DNA of 64,000 nucleotides from Lamellibrachia columna (taxonomy: Eukaryota > Annelida > Polychaeta > Sabellida > Siboglinidae): assembly GCA_963662155.1 (NCBI GenBank), contig OY759267.1, forward strand, positions 12,399,623-12,463,622, read 5' to 3'. The position numbers and the translations under genes are program-made. The notes beneath the pieces are model-generated. The model saw nothing but the letters and a program-made list of their open reading frames with translations. It did not search any database and had not been told where the DNA came from. This document shows, in pieces, positions 1 through 11,900 of the stretch; within the stretch, counting starts at the first letter, position 1, and the number at the start of each line of letters is the position of its first letter.

Positions 1-240
1 AAGATAAACAGCATTCTGGTAAGGACCACTGTTAAAAGCAGTAGCCACAAGAAGGATAGATGAAGCTAGAATAGATGTATATTTTAATTGCATAGAATGT
101 GCACATAAAGGATGTTCACAAGCAGGGGTTTTATTTTCCGTGCCCATTCACCCACATACACTCTTTGTAATACAAGCCAAGACAACTTGCTGTGATAAGA
201 TAATGGAGTAATGAGCATTTTCATTAGGCAGCAAATGGCG

Positions 241-762
241 CTATATGAAACCACACATTATTATTTTACCTGGCTTGTCCTCATGGCGACTGGGTTGAGA
301 TGCAGCTTCTGTCTTTTCCAATCCACTGAGAAACTCATTGATAACCCGGGCCATTTCTGGTCCAGCCACCATCCACCTCAGTAATGCCGCTGGCTTCTCA
401 GTAAGGCTGACTGCTCCCCCATCTTCTTTCACGCAGGCATTGTTCTGTTCGTGACTTTCGTCCAATGGCATCCAGGAGAACGGTCGATGTGTCTAGTTGA
501 GTGTGAACTTGCCTTCGCAAAATGTTCTGAACACATCTGTGTGTTTGACTTGTAGTGTTCCTATATCCCGTAGACGAATGGCAACAGCACGGGCATAGCT
601 GTAGTGGTCAGGTGAGTGGAAGAGCCATTGTAGTTTCGTCAAGGTGTGCGTGTAGAGAATGAAATTGCCTTCGTGGATGGCTCTGTCCCATGTCATCACA
701 TCCAACTCTATCTTCAGCACAAGCTGCCAGAACTGGAATTGCGGACTTCGCTCTTCTCTCTT
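241..762 (-). pseudogene. Broken copy of an uncharacterised 'HEQNNA' protein family
   Basis: Read on the minus strand, 762-493 gives PQFQFWQLVLKIELDVMTWD, then LYTHTLTKLQWLF, HYSYARAVAIRLRDIGTL and FRTFCEGKF. A TAG follows, and the same frame continues as RPFSWMPLDESHEQNNACVK and ALLRWMVAGPEMARVINEF. I recognise this as a repetitive, uncharacterised family in fish, mollusc, coral and other invertebrate genomes, where the motif is close to 'HEQNNA.VKG.GGA.GLTE'. The single in-frame TAG (490-492) breaks it. The frame ends at a possible donor CCAG|GTAAAA, so it may be an exon. Function unknown. Confidence 0.6.
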
Positions 763-825
763 TTTTTACCACTCTTCAAATGACAAAGCTGCAGCAGAGG
801 TTATACACTCGGTGTAAGCGAGATG

Positions 826-1112
826 CATCCAAAAACCTATATTTTCATATCAGTTGTATAGCTCTAGGTGATGTAGTTCTTAAGATATGCGGATAACAAG
901 CTTTGTCAGGCGCCATCTGTCAAAATGGTGGATATCTGAATGTCAACGAAGGTCAAAATTAATATATTTGAAATCACTGCATCAAAAAAACCTATATTTT
1001 GACATAAACTTTGTGGTTCTAGGTTATGTAGTTCTTGATATATGGAATAATAGGCTTTGACAGGCACCATCTTTAAAAATGGCGGATATATGAATGTCGG
1101 TGAAGGTCAAAT
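826..1112 (+). repeat. Two tandem copies of a ~158-bp unit
   Basis: The block beginning CCAAAAACCTATATTTT at 827 recurs at about 985 with the same order of short motifs (CTAGGT.ATGTAGTTCTT, GCCATCT..AAAATGG.GGATAT, GAAGGTCAAA). No coding content. Confidence 0.6.
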
Positions 1113-1117
1113 GCAGT

Positions 1118-1272
1118 TAGCATCAATGTCACTACCAAGCCACGTCTCTGTGATACACATAATGTCGTAGTCATGTGTCATGATGTAGCCAATAATGGAA
1201 ATGGAAAGTGTTTTATTCTTCAGTAATCGGGTGTTCAGGGAGCATTGATGTTGTGGCATTCATTTATCGATG
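1118..1272 (-). pseudogene. LINE endonuclease fragment
   Basis: The minus strand reads NTRLLKNKTLSISIIGYIMT then HDYDIMCITETWLGSDIDAN. This is the start of an exonuclease/endonuclease/phosphatase-fold domain of a CR1/L2-type retrotransposon ('D...ITETWL' motif). Only this block survives. 1273-1650 to its right shows nothing I can name. Confidence 0.6.
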
Positions 1273-1654
1273 CAACAATGTCACAATTGATCTCCACTGC
1301 AATAAAGTTTAGTTTGTCTTGTGTAAAATACTCGTAAGAAGTCAAACGGTCAAGGATGTGTACGCAAAAACGCTTAGTCGTATTTACTTGGAACTGGCGA
1401 GTGGGTTAGAGCTTGCTTAAATTGTTGGAGTTCTGTGATGCTGGTTGTCTGGTAGCAAGTTCCACTAGGGGGTAGTTCTACCCCTGGTTTTGTGTAGTGT
1501 CCTACATCAATGTATTGAGATCATCCCTAATCACAACATACTTTTGTACCTAAGAATGTTATTTGTTTCTTAAATAATATTACTTTACAAAGTCATAAAT
1601 GGGGTATTTTCGTGTGGACAGGAAATGTTTACCAAGTTGGGAGAATAGTATAAT

Positions 1655-2395
1655 ACAGAATTTCTTTTAATCACAACTATAATGTTTATGCTACTACGAT
1701 GTCTCTACAACTGCCAGCTGCCTTCTTCTAGAATTTGTTGGTACCCAAATTAAAACATAGAGAATATGAAAGAACAACAAAGTCAGAAGGAAAAGACCAA
1801 GGAAAGAATTCAAAGAAAAGATAAGAACACTTAAAAATCCAAAGGCATGGTCACCATTCCATATATGTAACAGGGGTGACAGAACCTAGTGACAAGATAT
1901 ATTAAAACGTGATATCACTTCAGCTGTAAGACCACTAAATCTCAGAAAACTAGTGGTAGTATAATGCATCAAAAGGACAATGTGGAGAACAGTACTTAGA
2001 AAGATCCCATGTAAGAGATTTAAACCCCTACGTTGGGGAAATGGAGAACATTTGGAACAAGACTCGAGGAGCACACGAAGGTTGAGTCTTGAGACCATCA
2101 CAACAGTAGAACACAAGTCAACCACAGACCATCACAACAGTGGAACATAAGTCAGCAATCACAGACCATCACAACAGTAGAACATAAGTTAGCAACCAAA
2201 GACTATCACAACAGTAGAACATAAATCAACAATCACAGGCCATCACAACAGAAACAGCCTGGTTGCTGTACCATCTGGTGAGCAGAAGAACTAAGTCATC
2301 CCATTATTCAGTTCCTGAAGAAGGCAGCGAGTCATTGTCAAAACGTCATAGTAGTGAATAAACTTATTGTACTAATTGTGATTAAAAGAAAATCA
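1655..2395. mobile_element. Inverted-repeat element (MITE- or Penelope-like)
   Basis: About 75 bp at 1655-1732 recurs in reverse at 2305-2395, sharing TTTTAATCACAA at the outer edge and CTGCCTTCTTC inside. The 'CTGAAGAAGGC...' inner motif resembles Penelope-like element ends. Inside, 2094-2260 carries about five copies of a 33-39-bp repeat (core ACCATCACAACAGTAGAAC). No transposase or RT is left. Confidence 0.45.
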
Positions 2396-2416
2396 ACATT
2401 ACAGGTATAACACTGT

Positions 2417-2807
2417 CAGACCTGGAGTCAATTCAGAATTGAATTTGAATTGAACGAAAATGAAAAAAATACTACATTTTTCAATATACGTTTACATGTA
2501 GAAAGAACAAAATGTGTACTCATAAGATTTACTTCCACTTAAAATTAATGCTGTAATATTCACTGACAGATGCTTGAGGTTGTGCTCACTGGGGAGAGGG
2601 TAATTTGGTATACCAATGATGACTTGATAGTAACTGATTACCGGGTATATATTCTGGTGTTGCAAATTTGTAAAATGAATTTGAATTGAATAAAAATGAA
2701 TTGAATTGATCCTTTTTGACAGTAAATTTAATTGAATTAGAATAAATAACTGGTTTACATGACTTATGTAATTTGAATTGAAAAAAAATTAATTGACCCC
2801 AGGTCTG
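2417..2807. mobile_element. hAT-like MITE
   Basis: Ends read CAGACCTGGAGTCAATT and, reversed, CAGACCTGGGGTCAATT. Flanking 8-mers AACACTGT and AACACTTA agree at 6 of 8 bases, as expected for an aged hAT target duplication. The interior is mostly GAATTTGAATTG-type sequence and is non-coding. 2808-3242 to the right is plain AT-rich DNA, probably intron of the FAM210A-like gene. Confidence 0.6.
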
Positions 2808-3242
2808 AACACTTATACTCTGTTCCAGGATTGGAGCTACATAACTAAGAAACGGCGTTGCTTAACCTAAACACTAGTCAATCATTTACATAATAATAAA
2901 CATTATTGAAGGTGTTATGATGTGAGAAAACTTATTCACGCTAGTCTGATGACCTTTCAAACAAACACTTTCCTAGAAAACTTATGAACCAAATGCATTA
3001 TAAAAACACCAGTTAACAAATATCTGTATTCAGTACTTTTCATTTTGAAATTATATTATTTGTTCAAATCAGTGACTGTTTGCGAGCCCTCATTTCAACG
3101 CAGCTCAGGTAACACTGATCCGGAATGGATTAGCTCGACCTTTCAGCTTAAAAAAACCGACAAAAAAGCTGATGACAGAAGAGAAATCCCATGTGATTAC
3201 CCCTACTCTCTGTCCCCTGCTACTTATGTCTTATGTTTGCAG

Positions 3243-3606
3243 GGGCATTGATGTCATCCCCCTTCTGCAGTACCTGGGGGTGGGGGAGAGTGTCCTCAAG
3301 GCTTTCAGTAACCCTGCAGTTGGTGATGTGGCTGTAGCATACCTACTCTACAAGATTGCAACACCAGCGCGCTACACAGTCACCATCGGAGGCACACACT
3401 GGACAGTGAGGCAACTACGTCGACTCGGATACATGAGGCCAGTGCCGAAGGGAGACTCCATCCGCAACCTCATGAAAGAAGGACGCAGCCAGATGAAGGA
3501 GAAGGCGGGTAACATGAAGGATCGGGCGGAGGATGTACGGGACAAAATCAAGGAGAAGACCAAAGATCATGTGGACAGTATGCAGAAAAAAGTACGTAAA
3601 AAGTGA
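3243..3606 (+). CDS. FAM210A: FAM210A-like protein, last coding exon (DUF1279 C-terminus)
   Basis: The exon opens after a good acceptor (TTATGTTTGCAG at 3231-3242) in phase 2 and reads GIDVIPLLQYLGVGESVL, then VAYLLYKIATPARYTVTIGG, then WTVRQLRRLGYMRP. This is the second half of DUF1279 as in FAM210A, a mitochondrial inner-membrane protein linked to mitochondrial translation. A Lys/Glu-rich amphipathic tail follows (MKEKAGNMKDRAEDVRDKIK) and stop TGA at 3604. FAM210B lacks such a tail, which is why I favour FAM210A. The first DUF1279 half and the targeting sequence are not in the window and must lie upstream. It is convergent with GPAA1. Confidence 0.85.
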
Positions 3607-4834
3607 GGGTGTCAGTTGTCATGGCAACACATCAAGGTGCATTATGGGGAATGGTATTACCTCTCTGGACTGACAAGTCATATGATTCAACTTCGTTCAT
3701 AATTATGTGTAGCGTTAACAATATTTCAGAGTACCAGATTGTTGTCGTCTTCATTCTTTGTTGGCCAGTTACTAATCTGTATTTTACACGTTTTTAATGC
3801 TGCTGTGTGCTGCATAATTGGGATTGTTTTTGAGATTGAATTTGTTAAGTAAATTCCTTTATTTTGCAGTAGTTCTTAAATTAAATGGCATGACATCTTG
3901 CCAGTTTGCCATGCATTATTTATTAAGTTAACAAGATTACTTAAATAGTAAATCTGAAGATGGATTGAAAGAACCAACATATGTACCTCTAAATAACTAC
4001 TATTGTATTTGTAGTCTTGCTATAAAATAAGGCACCTTTCTTTCTGACAAAGGTCATTTAATATTTGTTGAAATATGCTGTCTCAGTCTATGGGCTTGTG
4101 AAGTATTTTAAAGGCATAGGGTACTCTGAAACGTATTTCTGTGTACACAAACATCCTCGAAATCTTTGTGTACACAAACATGTTGCATACAGATGTGGAC
4201 GCATAACATAATGTAGGTGATTTAAAATTTTTTATTTTGGCTTATGATATTTTTGCAAGTTACAATATTTTTTTTAAATGCAAAGATGTTACTGTAATTA
4301 GTAATAATTCCGTGTAGACATACATTGTATACATCAACAATAACTAAAATGTTAATACTACTTCTTCATAAATACATAATTTAGTATAGATGACTTTTAG
4401 ACATTCAGTAAATCATGTTTATTAAAAGCAGACATCTACAATCTGTTCTTTGCCTAAAAAGCTTGTCCTTTGAAAAGCAACTTGCCACATCTTTCAAAAG
4501 CATGTTCATTTTCCAATGATGTATTAGTAAGATAGTTTTGTACAGTTGTACATTTCTATGTGTACCACAACTGCCAACAGTTGTAGACGTGTAGATGTGA
4601 AAGTGGCAAGGAAGGAACCGTTGTGGCGTGAATGTTCTTGCAGTGCAGATAATGGTTGCAAAAGTTTCAGTGTGCCATACAATGGCGTAGTTTCGAAGTA
4701 CTTGCTATACATTGGATACCATCCTCTGACTAGCTAACTTGGGCTCTGTGCAGAATGCATTGCAGTTGTTCACAGGATAAGCTGTAGTGGACTGTACAAT
4801 GGACATACATTGTACTTGCTATACACATGTACAT
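3607..4834 (+). other. FAM210A-like 3' untranslated region
   Basis: AT-rich DNA between the stop codon and the AATAAA at 4835. I see no coding signal or repeat unit beyond a short doubled 'tgtgtacacaaacat' near 4140-4175. Confidence 0.45.
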
Positions 4835-4840
4835 AATAAA
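4835..4840 (+). terminator. Polyadenylation signal, FAM210A-like side
   Basis: AATAAA on the plus strand with a T-rich stretch 15 bases downstream. It would give the FAM210A-like transcript a 3' UTR of about 1.25 kb. Confidence 0.45.
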
Positions 4841-4857
4841 AATGTTACTGAACAGTT

Positions 4858-4863
4858 TTTATT
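4858..4863 (-). terminator. Polyadenylation signal, GPAA1 side
   Basis: AATAAA on the minus strand, followed downstream by T/G-rich DNA. It is the nearest good signal after the GPAA1 stop codon, implying an 850-nt 3' UTR. Confidence 0.5.
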
Positions 4864-5707
4864 ATTTTTTATACAATTCCCCGAAACATCTTCCCAAAAC
4901 ATCCAATTATTATATAACAAAACACCTACAGAGATCTCTATATACTGTTGATGCTCCACTCCAGCCATGCTCTAACTGAAAAGCAAAACTACCTGAATAG
5001 TTCTATGTGATAAATTGTTGTCTTAATGACACTGCAGTGAAACCTTGTTAGTCTGTTCTTCAGTAAAGCATTTTATACAGTAATCCAAATGTTTTTGTGA
5101 ACAAATCTTTGACACTCTAAATTGCTTCAATTCTGTGATTCCCCACTCTGCAAGTTTTGTTAATCCAGCCAAAAACCAAGGCATGTGGTTCTACTGTATC
5201 ACTCATTCATAGAAGAAGATATTGGTGATGCCAAATATTGTTGACAGATATGCTTCAGACCTTAAAAATGGAATCAGTGAGCCATGCCCTTTATAACGAG
5301 TGAATCAGTGTCCTGTGAAATCATTGAGTTGTGTGCAGTGCAATCACTGAGCCATGTCCTTTGTAATGAGTGAGCTGTGTGCTGTAAAATCACTGAGCCA
5401 TGGTCTTTTATAATGAACAAGTCTTGTTCTGTAAAACAGTGAGTCATATCCTGTGCAATCAGTGAGCCGTGTCCTGTGCAATGAACGAATCATGTCCTGT
5501 GCAATCAGTGAGCCATGTCCAGTGCAATCAGTGTGCCACGTTATGTTCAATCCTACACTATTAGTGAGCTGACTCCACAAAGTCTGGCTGTAGAAGGAAG
5601 ATGTGGTATGAAGACGATTGCCTGCAAATGACAGGTGCAATTGCACCAAGCAGTGTTGTAAATCAAACTACCTGGCATCTGTTAGTAGCAGCATGTACCA
5701 TGTTGTG
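4864..5707 (-). other. GPAA1 3' untranslated region with 28-bp repeats
   Basis: Follows the GPAA1 stop codon and runs to a minus-strand AATAAA at 4863-4858. About 5275-5535 it holds some 9 degenerate copies of a 27-28-bp unit (core GTCCTGTGCAATCAGTGAGC on the plus strand). An open frame through this repeat has no protein-like character. Confidence 0.55.
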
Positions 5708-5978
5708 TTAGTGCGACTTGGCCCACAGCAACGACCAGAACAAGAGCCATGTGGGAAATACTACAAGTGACACAAGACTAAATGTCCAGTTGGCAAACAT
5801 GTTGTTGTTGATGAGAGACATCAGTAAGGCGGTCTGTGTTGACTCCCATGCTTTCGGCAACAACACTGATGTGTCAGTCAGTCTCTCTACGGCTAACTCA
5901 TTGATAATGCTGCCAATGAAGAGGAGGCCTAGTGGCGACACAAGCAGCAGCAACAGGACCTGCATGCAGTTGATCACT
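5708..5978 (-). CDS. GPAA1: GPAA1 exon 12 (C-terminus)
   Basis: Acceptor CTCATTGCAG|AG, phase 2. Encodes the last 90 residues: [20 protein letters not shown], a hydrophilic stretch, then [20 protein letters not shown] and stop TAA at 5710-5708. The final 'P.WLLFW' membrane helix is characteristic of GPAA1. Confidence 0.94.
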
Positions 5979-8900
5979 CTGCAATGAGGACATAGACAAT
6001 ACCATTATAAAAAATTATAGCAAGACATGAAAAATATTAATGAAATGATTGACATGGTAGATTTGCACGATGTTCATATCTATCACGCTATATGAATGCT
6101 TTAGTATTGTATTTTGAAAAAATTATACAATACAAAACAATTCTATTGTGCTAAAATTGTTGGGAGTCCCAAGCAAAGCAGCGCACCAAAACAAAAGGGT
6201 TTAGGCAGATTTTAATTGATTAGCAATTCCAGTTGTAAACAGTTGGAACTCACTCAGTGAGTTCCAGAGTTGCTGCGACAACTGAGAAAGCTCTACTTCT
6301 AGTTCCGATGTTTGTCTTAACACTTATACCTTGACACACTAGACATCGCTATCGGTTGCAACCGATAGAGATGTATATCTCCAACTTTTTGGCCCTTTCG
6401 GTTCCATCCGTTCCATCACTACGTCCTGCGAACATGGTGGAAATTGTCTATTGGATGGATCCTAACCGCGTATTGCAAGTGTGTTAGCCTCGACTTGATT
6501 AGGCAAGTCAAGTTACACGTATACGCGTTAGCGTTGCTACGCGTCATCAGGCAGTCACATGATCTGCACTGTTATTGTTGCTTGTATTCGTGCTTCAACC
6601 ATTTTATTTTATTTCTGCACTGCTTGTAAGAACGTGTGAAACCACGCGCCCTCATTTCTTCAGATACGTTCGAAAAATCTCTTGTTTCGACGCATTCCAG
6701 CTGCCCCTGGATTTCAACATTCGCCCAAATGTCAATGATTGCCGATACTTCGGCATTCGTCCCATTAATGTTTGACGGTTTACATTCCTCGTTGCCGGTA
6801 GACGCGTCTGCTTCGGAATCCATTTTGTCGTCGAACGAACACCACATGGCCATGGGTCAAGGTTAGCAATCAATCCCGGTGGGTACTGGTGATGGGGGTT
6901 TTAGGGCTCTGGGCTAGCGTTCGGTTCCAGCGTCTGCGGGTGTAGTGAGTCAAAGCCAACGGCAATGGTGAAAAATCCCGTCCCGATAGCAAATCTCAAT
7001 TGGTTGCAACCGATAGCAAGAAAACGATGTCTAGTGTGTCAACGGTATTAATGTTTGTCTTAACATGTTGGTTGCTTGGATGAAAGTGCTTGATAGGTAA
7101 TTGTACATATTTAAAAAATAATGCGATATCAGACAGGGAGCCAATGCAATGAGTGAGAGAAACGAGGAGGCCGGGTAACCACACTTGCCCAAAAATTTTG
7201 CACATGTTGAAGTTTCAAGATGTCCACAGCAATATTGTGAAAAAGGGAAGTGCAATAGTCAAGTCTATTGCTAACAAGAGCAGTTGCAATAGTTTTGGCA
7301 ACAAAAAAAGACATACAGGCGAATACAGCAAAGGTCACAAATGTGATAAAAGCAGCAATGAAAATTGCTAACTATATGTTACATGTAAAACATATATACC
7401 AGACTACCTAGTACTAGCTCAGTATGCGTGAACAGCATTATACTGCAATACCAAACAAAGAGACACCTATGGGATTTCAGTGGTCCAATCAGGCTTACTG
7501 TTTAGTCTTAACCAGGGCTGAGCAGCAGTACTTTTCATTGACAAAGTATTTAAGTACCAGTACATCATGGTTTTAGGAAAAGTACTTAAGTGCAATACAA
7601 ATACATTTCAAATACACTTAAATACCAGTACTTTTGGCAGACTTAACCCGTTTCTTTTAGGGAGTTGGGACTGGGTTGTAAAATTATGTGTGGATATTGT
7701 TTGTGAGGGAAGTATTGTGATGGGAAAGTTTAAAATGAAATAAGTTGTCAAATACTCAGATATTTTGAAGAAACGAAATAATATATCCCTATCATGTTAC
7801 ATATTTATTTCATCGCATAAGTACATACATTAACAATTGATAAAAAAAATTGCACATAGTAATACACATACCATTTCATAGTCCATAACTTCATACTACA
7901 GCAACTTTAACAGAAAATGTGCTCAAGCTCAGTCAGCACAGTTCCAACACTGAGAAGCTGATGTTCATCAGATGCAAGATTTAACAAGATTTGCCATCCA
8001 AGCCAAAGGCCCAGATGGCAAGTGGACAAGGAAGCCATTGGCTTATCGAGAGTCCAACAATGTTCATCTACTTATAGCCCGCCCTCCTGAGATATGTGTC
8101 CACCTTGTTTTTAAACATATTCACGCTGCTAGCAGTTACACAATCTGTAGACAATTTGTTCCATTCATTTATTGTCCTCTGTGAGAACGAGTGCTTCCTG
8201 ATGTCCAATCTACATTGATCCTTTACTAATTTTACCTCATGTCCTCTAGTTCTGCTATCCTTCTTGAGTGAAAAAAACATATTTCTATCAATATTTTTAT
8301 ACCCATTCAATATCTTAAAAACTTCAATCTGATCTCCTCTTAACCTCCTTGTCTCTAGAGTTGTTAAACCACATTCTTTCAGGCGTTCTTCATAACTAAG
8401 GTCTCTGAGTTCTGGAATCATTTTAGTTGCTCTCCTTTGTATGCATTCAAGCGTATCTATATCCTTCTTACGATATGGTCTCCATGCTTGTATACAGTAT
8501 TCTAAATGAGGTCTAACTATTGCTTTATAGAGGTATAATTAACTTTTTTCCCTTGTATGTTATGTTTCTTCTAATCAATCCAAGAATTTGATTACCCTTT
8601 GAAGCTGCAATACCACACTGCTCTGAAACTTTCATATCAGCGCTTATTGTAACTCCTAAGTCCTTTTCTTTTACAGTAGTACCCAGAACAGTATCTCCCA
8701 TTTTATAGTTTACATTCAAGTTCCTATGTCCTGTATGTAGGCATTTACATTTCCCAAAATTGAACAACATCTGCCATTTCTCAGACCATTTCACTAATCT
8801 GTCTAGATCGTTTTGTAAATGTTGTTTATAACCATCAGTATTAACCTTTCTAAACAGTTTTGTGTCATCCGCAAATTTCAGTACGTTACTTGTTATACTG

Positions 8901-11900
8901 TCGTCCAAGTCATTGATATAAATTAAGAATAATATAGGTCCTAATACTGATCCTTGAGGTACCCCACTCAAAACCGATTTCCAATTTGAAACTTCTCCAT
9001 CTACTACAACTCGTTGTCTTCTGTCAGTCAGCCATTGTTCTATCCAGTCAGTTATGCTATCCCCGATACCATGGGCTTTTAATTTAAGTAGTAATCTTTG
9101 ATGTGGCACTTTGTCAAAAGCTTTCTGAAAATCTAAGTAGATAATATCTACTGGCGATCCCAAGTCTATCCACTTAGTGATTTCTTCCAAAAAACATAAC
9201 ATATTTGTTAAGCATGACCTCGCTTTAAGGAATCCATGTTGAGATGAATTTAATAATTTATGCTTAACGAGGAAGTCCACCATATGGTCTTTAATTAACC
9301 TTTCTAATAATTTACAAATCACTGACGTTAAACTCACTGGTCTGTAATTCTCTGACTTATTTCACGAACCCTTTTTAAATAATGGTATGATGTTTGCTTC
9401 TTTCCATTCAAACGGAACAACTCCCTCTTTTAATGACAATGAGGTCTAACTATTGCTTTATAACTTTTTTCCCTTGTATGTTATGTTTCTTCTAATCAAT
9501 CCAAGAATTTGATTACCCTTTGAAGCTGCAATACCACACTGCTCTGAAACTTTCATATCAGCGCTTATTGTAACTCCTAAGTCCTTTTCTTTTACAGTAG
9601 TACCCAGAACAGTATCTCCCATTTTATAGTTTACATCCAAGTTCCCATGTCCTGTATGTAGGCATTTACATTTCCCAAAATTGAACATCTGCCATTTCTC
9701 AGACCATTTCACTAATCTGTCTAGATCGTTTTGTAAATGTTGTTTATCACCATCAGAATTAACCTTTCTAAACAGTTTTGTGTCATCCGCAAATTTCAGC
9801 ACGTTACTTGTTATACTGTCGTCCAAGTCATTGATATATATTAAGAATAATATAGGTCCTAATACTGATCCTTGAGGTACCCCACTCAAAACCGATTTCC
9901 AATTTGAAACTTCTCCATCTACTATAACTCGTTGTCTTCTGTCAGTCAGCCATTGTTCTACCCAGTCAGTTATGCTATCCCCCATACCATGAGCTTTTAA
10001 TCTTTGATGTGGCCCTTTGTCAAAAGCTTTCTGAAAATCTAAGTAGATAATATCTACTGGTTATCCCACGTCTATCCACTTAGTGACTTCTTCCATAAAA
10101 ACATAACATATTTGTTAAACATGACCTCGCTTTAAGGAATCCATGTTGAGATGAATTTAATAATTTATGCTTAACGAGGAAGTCCACCATATGGCCTTTA
10201 AGTAACCTTTCTAATAATTTACAAATCACTGATGTTAAACTCACTGGTCTGTAATTCTCTGACTTATTTCTCGAACCCTTTTTAAATAATGGTATGATGT
10301 TTGCTTCTTTTCATTCAAATGGAACAACTCCCTCTTTCAATGACAAGTTGAATACTCTTGCAAGTGGTATACTGATTTGTTCTACTGTTTCCATTAGTAA
10401 TTTTGGAGGAATCCCATCCACTCCCGGTGATTTATTATCTTTCATTGCCTTTATTTTCTTAGCTACCATTTCTGGAGTTACAACTAACGGTCCTAAATAG
10501 TCAGATTTAGCCTCCTGAAATTTAGCATCAGCAACTGGTAATGAACTAATATCTTCTTTGGTAAACACTGAACTGAAGTAACCATTTAAGTCTTCCGCCA
10601 TTAAAAACCCGTGATATTATATTTCCAGCACTGTCTTCTAGAGGTCCAACCTTGTCTTGTACGTTTTGTTTACTCCTGACATATGCATAAAAACTGTTCC
10701 TATCATTTTTTATGTTACATGCTAGTTTTTGCTCATAGCTTCTTTTAGATTGTCTGATTTCAGTTGTAGCTGCATTAAGTGCCTCTTTGTATTTTGCATA
10801 GTCTTCGTCCTTTCTGGTACGCCTATAAACCCTCCACATAGTTTGTTTTAGCATTATTTTTCTAATAGCCTCTTTTGACAAGTGTTTCTTTCTACACCGT
10901 TTTCCTTGTTTTTGGAAGGGAAAAAATTTATCGATGATACTCTCAATTTCATATTTTAGAATATTCCAAAATTCAATTGCGGTCTTATTCATCAGCATGT
11001 TATTCCAATCTAGCTTTGCTAAGTATTTTCTCATATCTTTGTAGTTACCTTTGTGGAAGTTTCTCTTGTACGTTTTCTTATTTTTACTTTCTGATTTTAC
11101 ATTGATGTCAAAATGTATTTGATTATGGTCACTATTACCCAATGGTTCAAATATTTTTACATTGTCCACTAATTCTTTTTGTGATGACAACTGAATGAAC
11201 TGATAACTTCATACTACATGACTTATTGTTGAATCAGTTCATTCAATTGTTGCATCTGATGAACATCAGCTCCTCAAAGTGCTGAACTGCTCACTGGGCT
11301 TGAGCACATATTTTCTGTAAAAGTTCAAAATTGTCTTCAAAATGTGCTCCACTGGATTGCTCACTGGTGCACCTACTCTGGTGTTAATCAGGCCTGGTGT
11401 TAATTACATCTAGATAAATTACCAGGTGCTCCCCTATAGAAATGCACTGATACATGATGTCCAGCATCAAGGTGTAAATGCCCTCACTGTCTTGTCACTG
11501 TCTTTGTACAGAAGCCCCATGACCCACTGGCCAGTGGCATTGGTAGGTGGGTGACTTGACTGACTCATTATTACATGATCACAATTCGAGTGCTTGAAAG
11601 TACTTGAAAATTGAAGTACTTTTGATTTTTGCAAATGTACTTAAGTACAAGTACTCAAACAGTGTACTTAAGTACAAAGTACTGCAGCACAGCCATGGTC
11701 TTAACCCACTTTGTTGGCATTCTTGACAAAAGTTGAAAGGTTCTGTCTAGGACTCTAGTAGGAGCAGCCACTTTGCCATCATTTGTCCTATTTGACTGCC
11801 ACATGACAACAGTAATGCACATTGCGTTAGTTCTTTGCAAATGCACATCAATCAGTTTGAAATGTAACTACCTGATCTACTCAGTATTTAATTTAATTAA

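Larger units (their letters stand above)
6170..7375 (-). pseudogene. L2-like LINE RT C-terminus, interrupted
   Basis: The minus strand at 7338-7129 gives [20 protein letters not shown] then [25 protein letters not shown] (shown with a gap), a C-terminal RT signature of L2/CR1-group LINEs. After the inserted element at 6324-7050 the same frame family continues as [17 protein letters not shown], the 'R.FS..A..LWNSLP' end. The LINE is old and broken. Confidence 0.6.

Noticed and set aside
3045..3251. 68-codon plus-strand ORF just upstream of the FAM210A-like exon
   Set aside because: Different frame from the exon, contains no DUF1279 sequence, and ends in the acceptor region; intron sequence.
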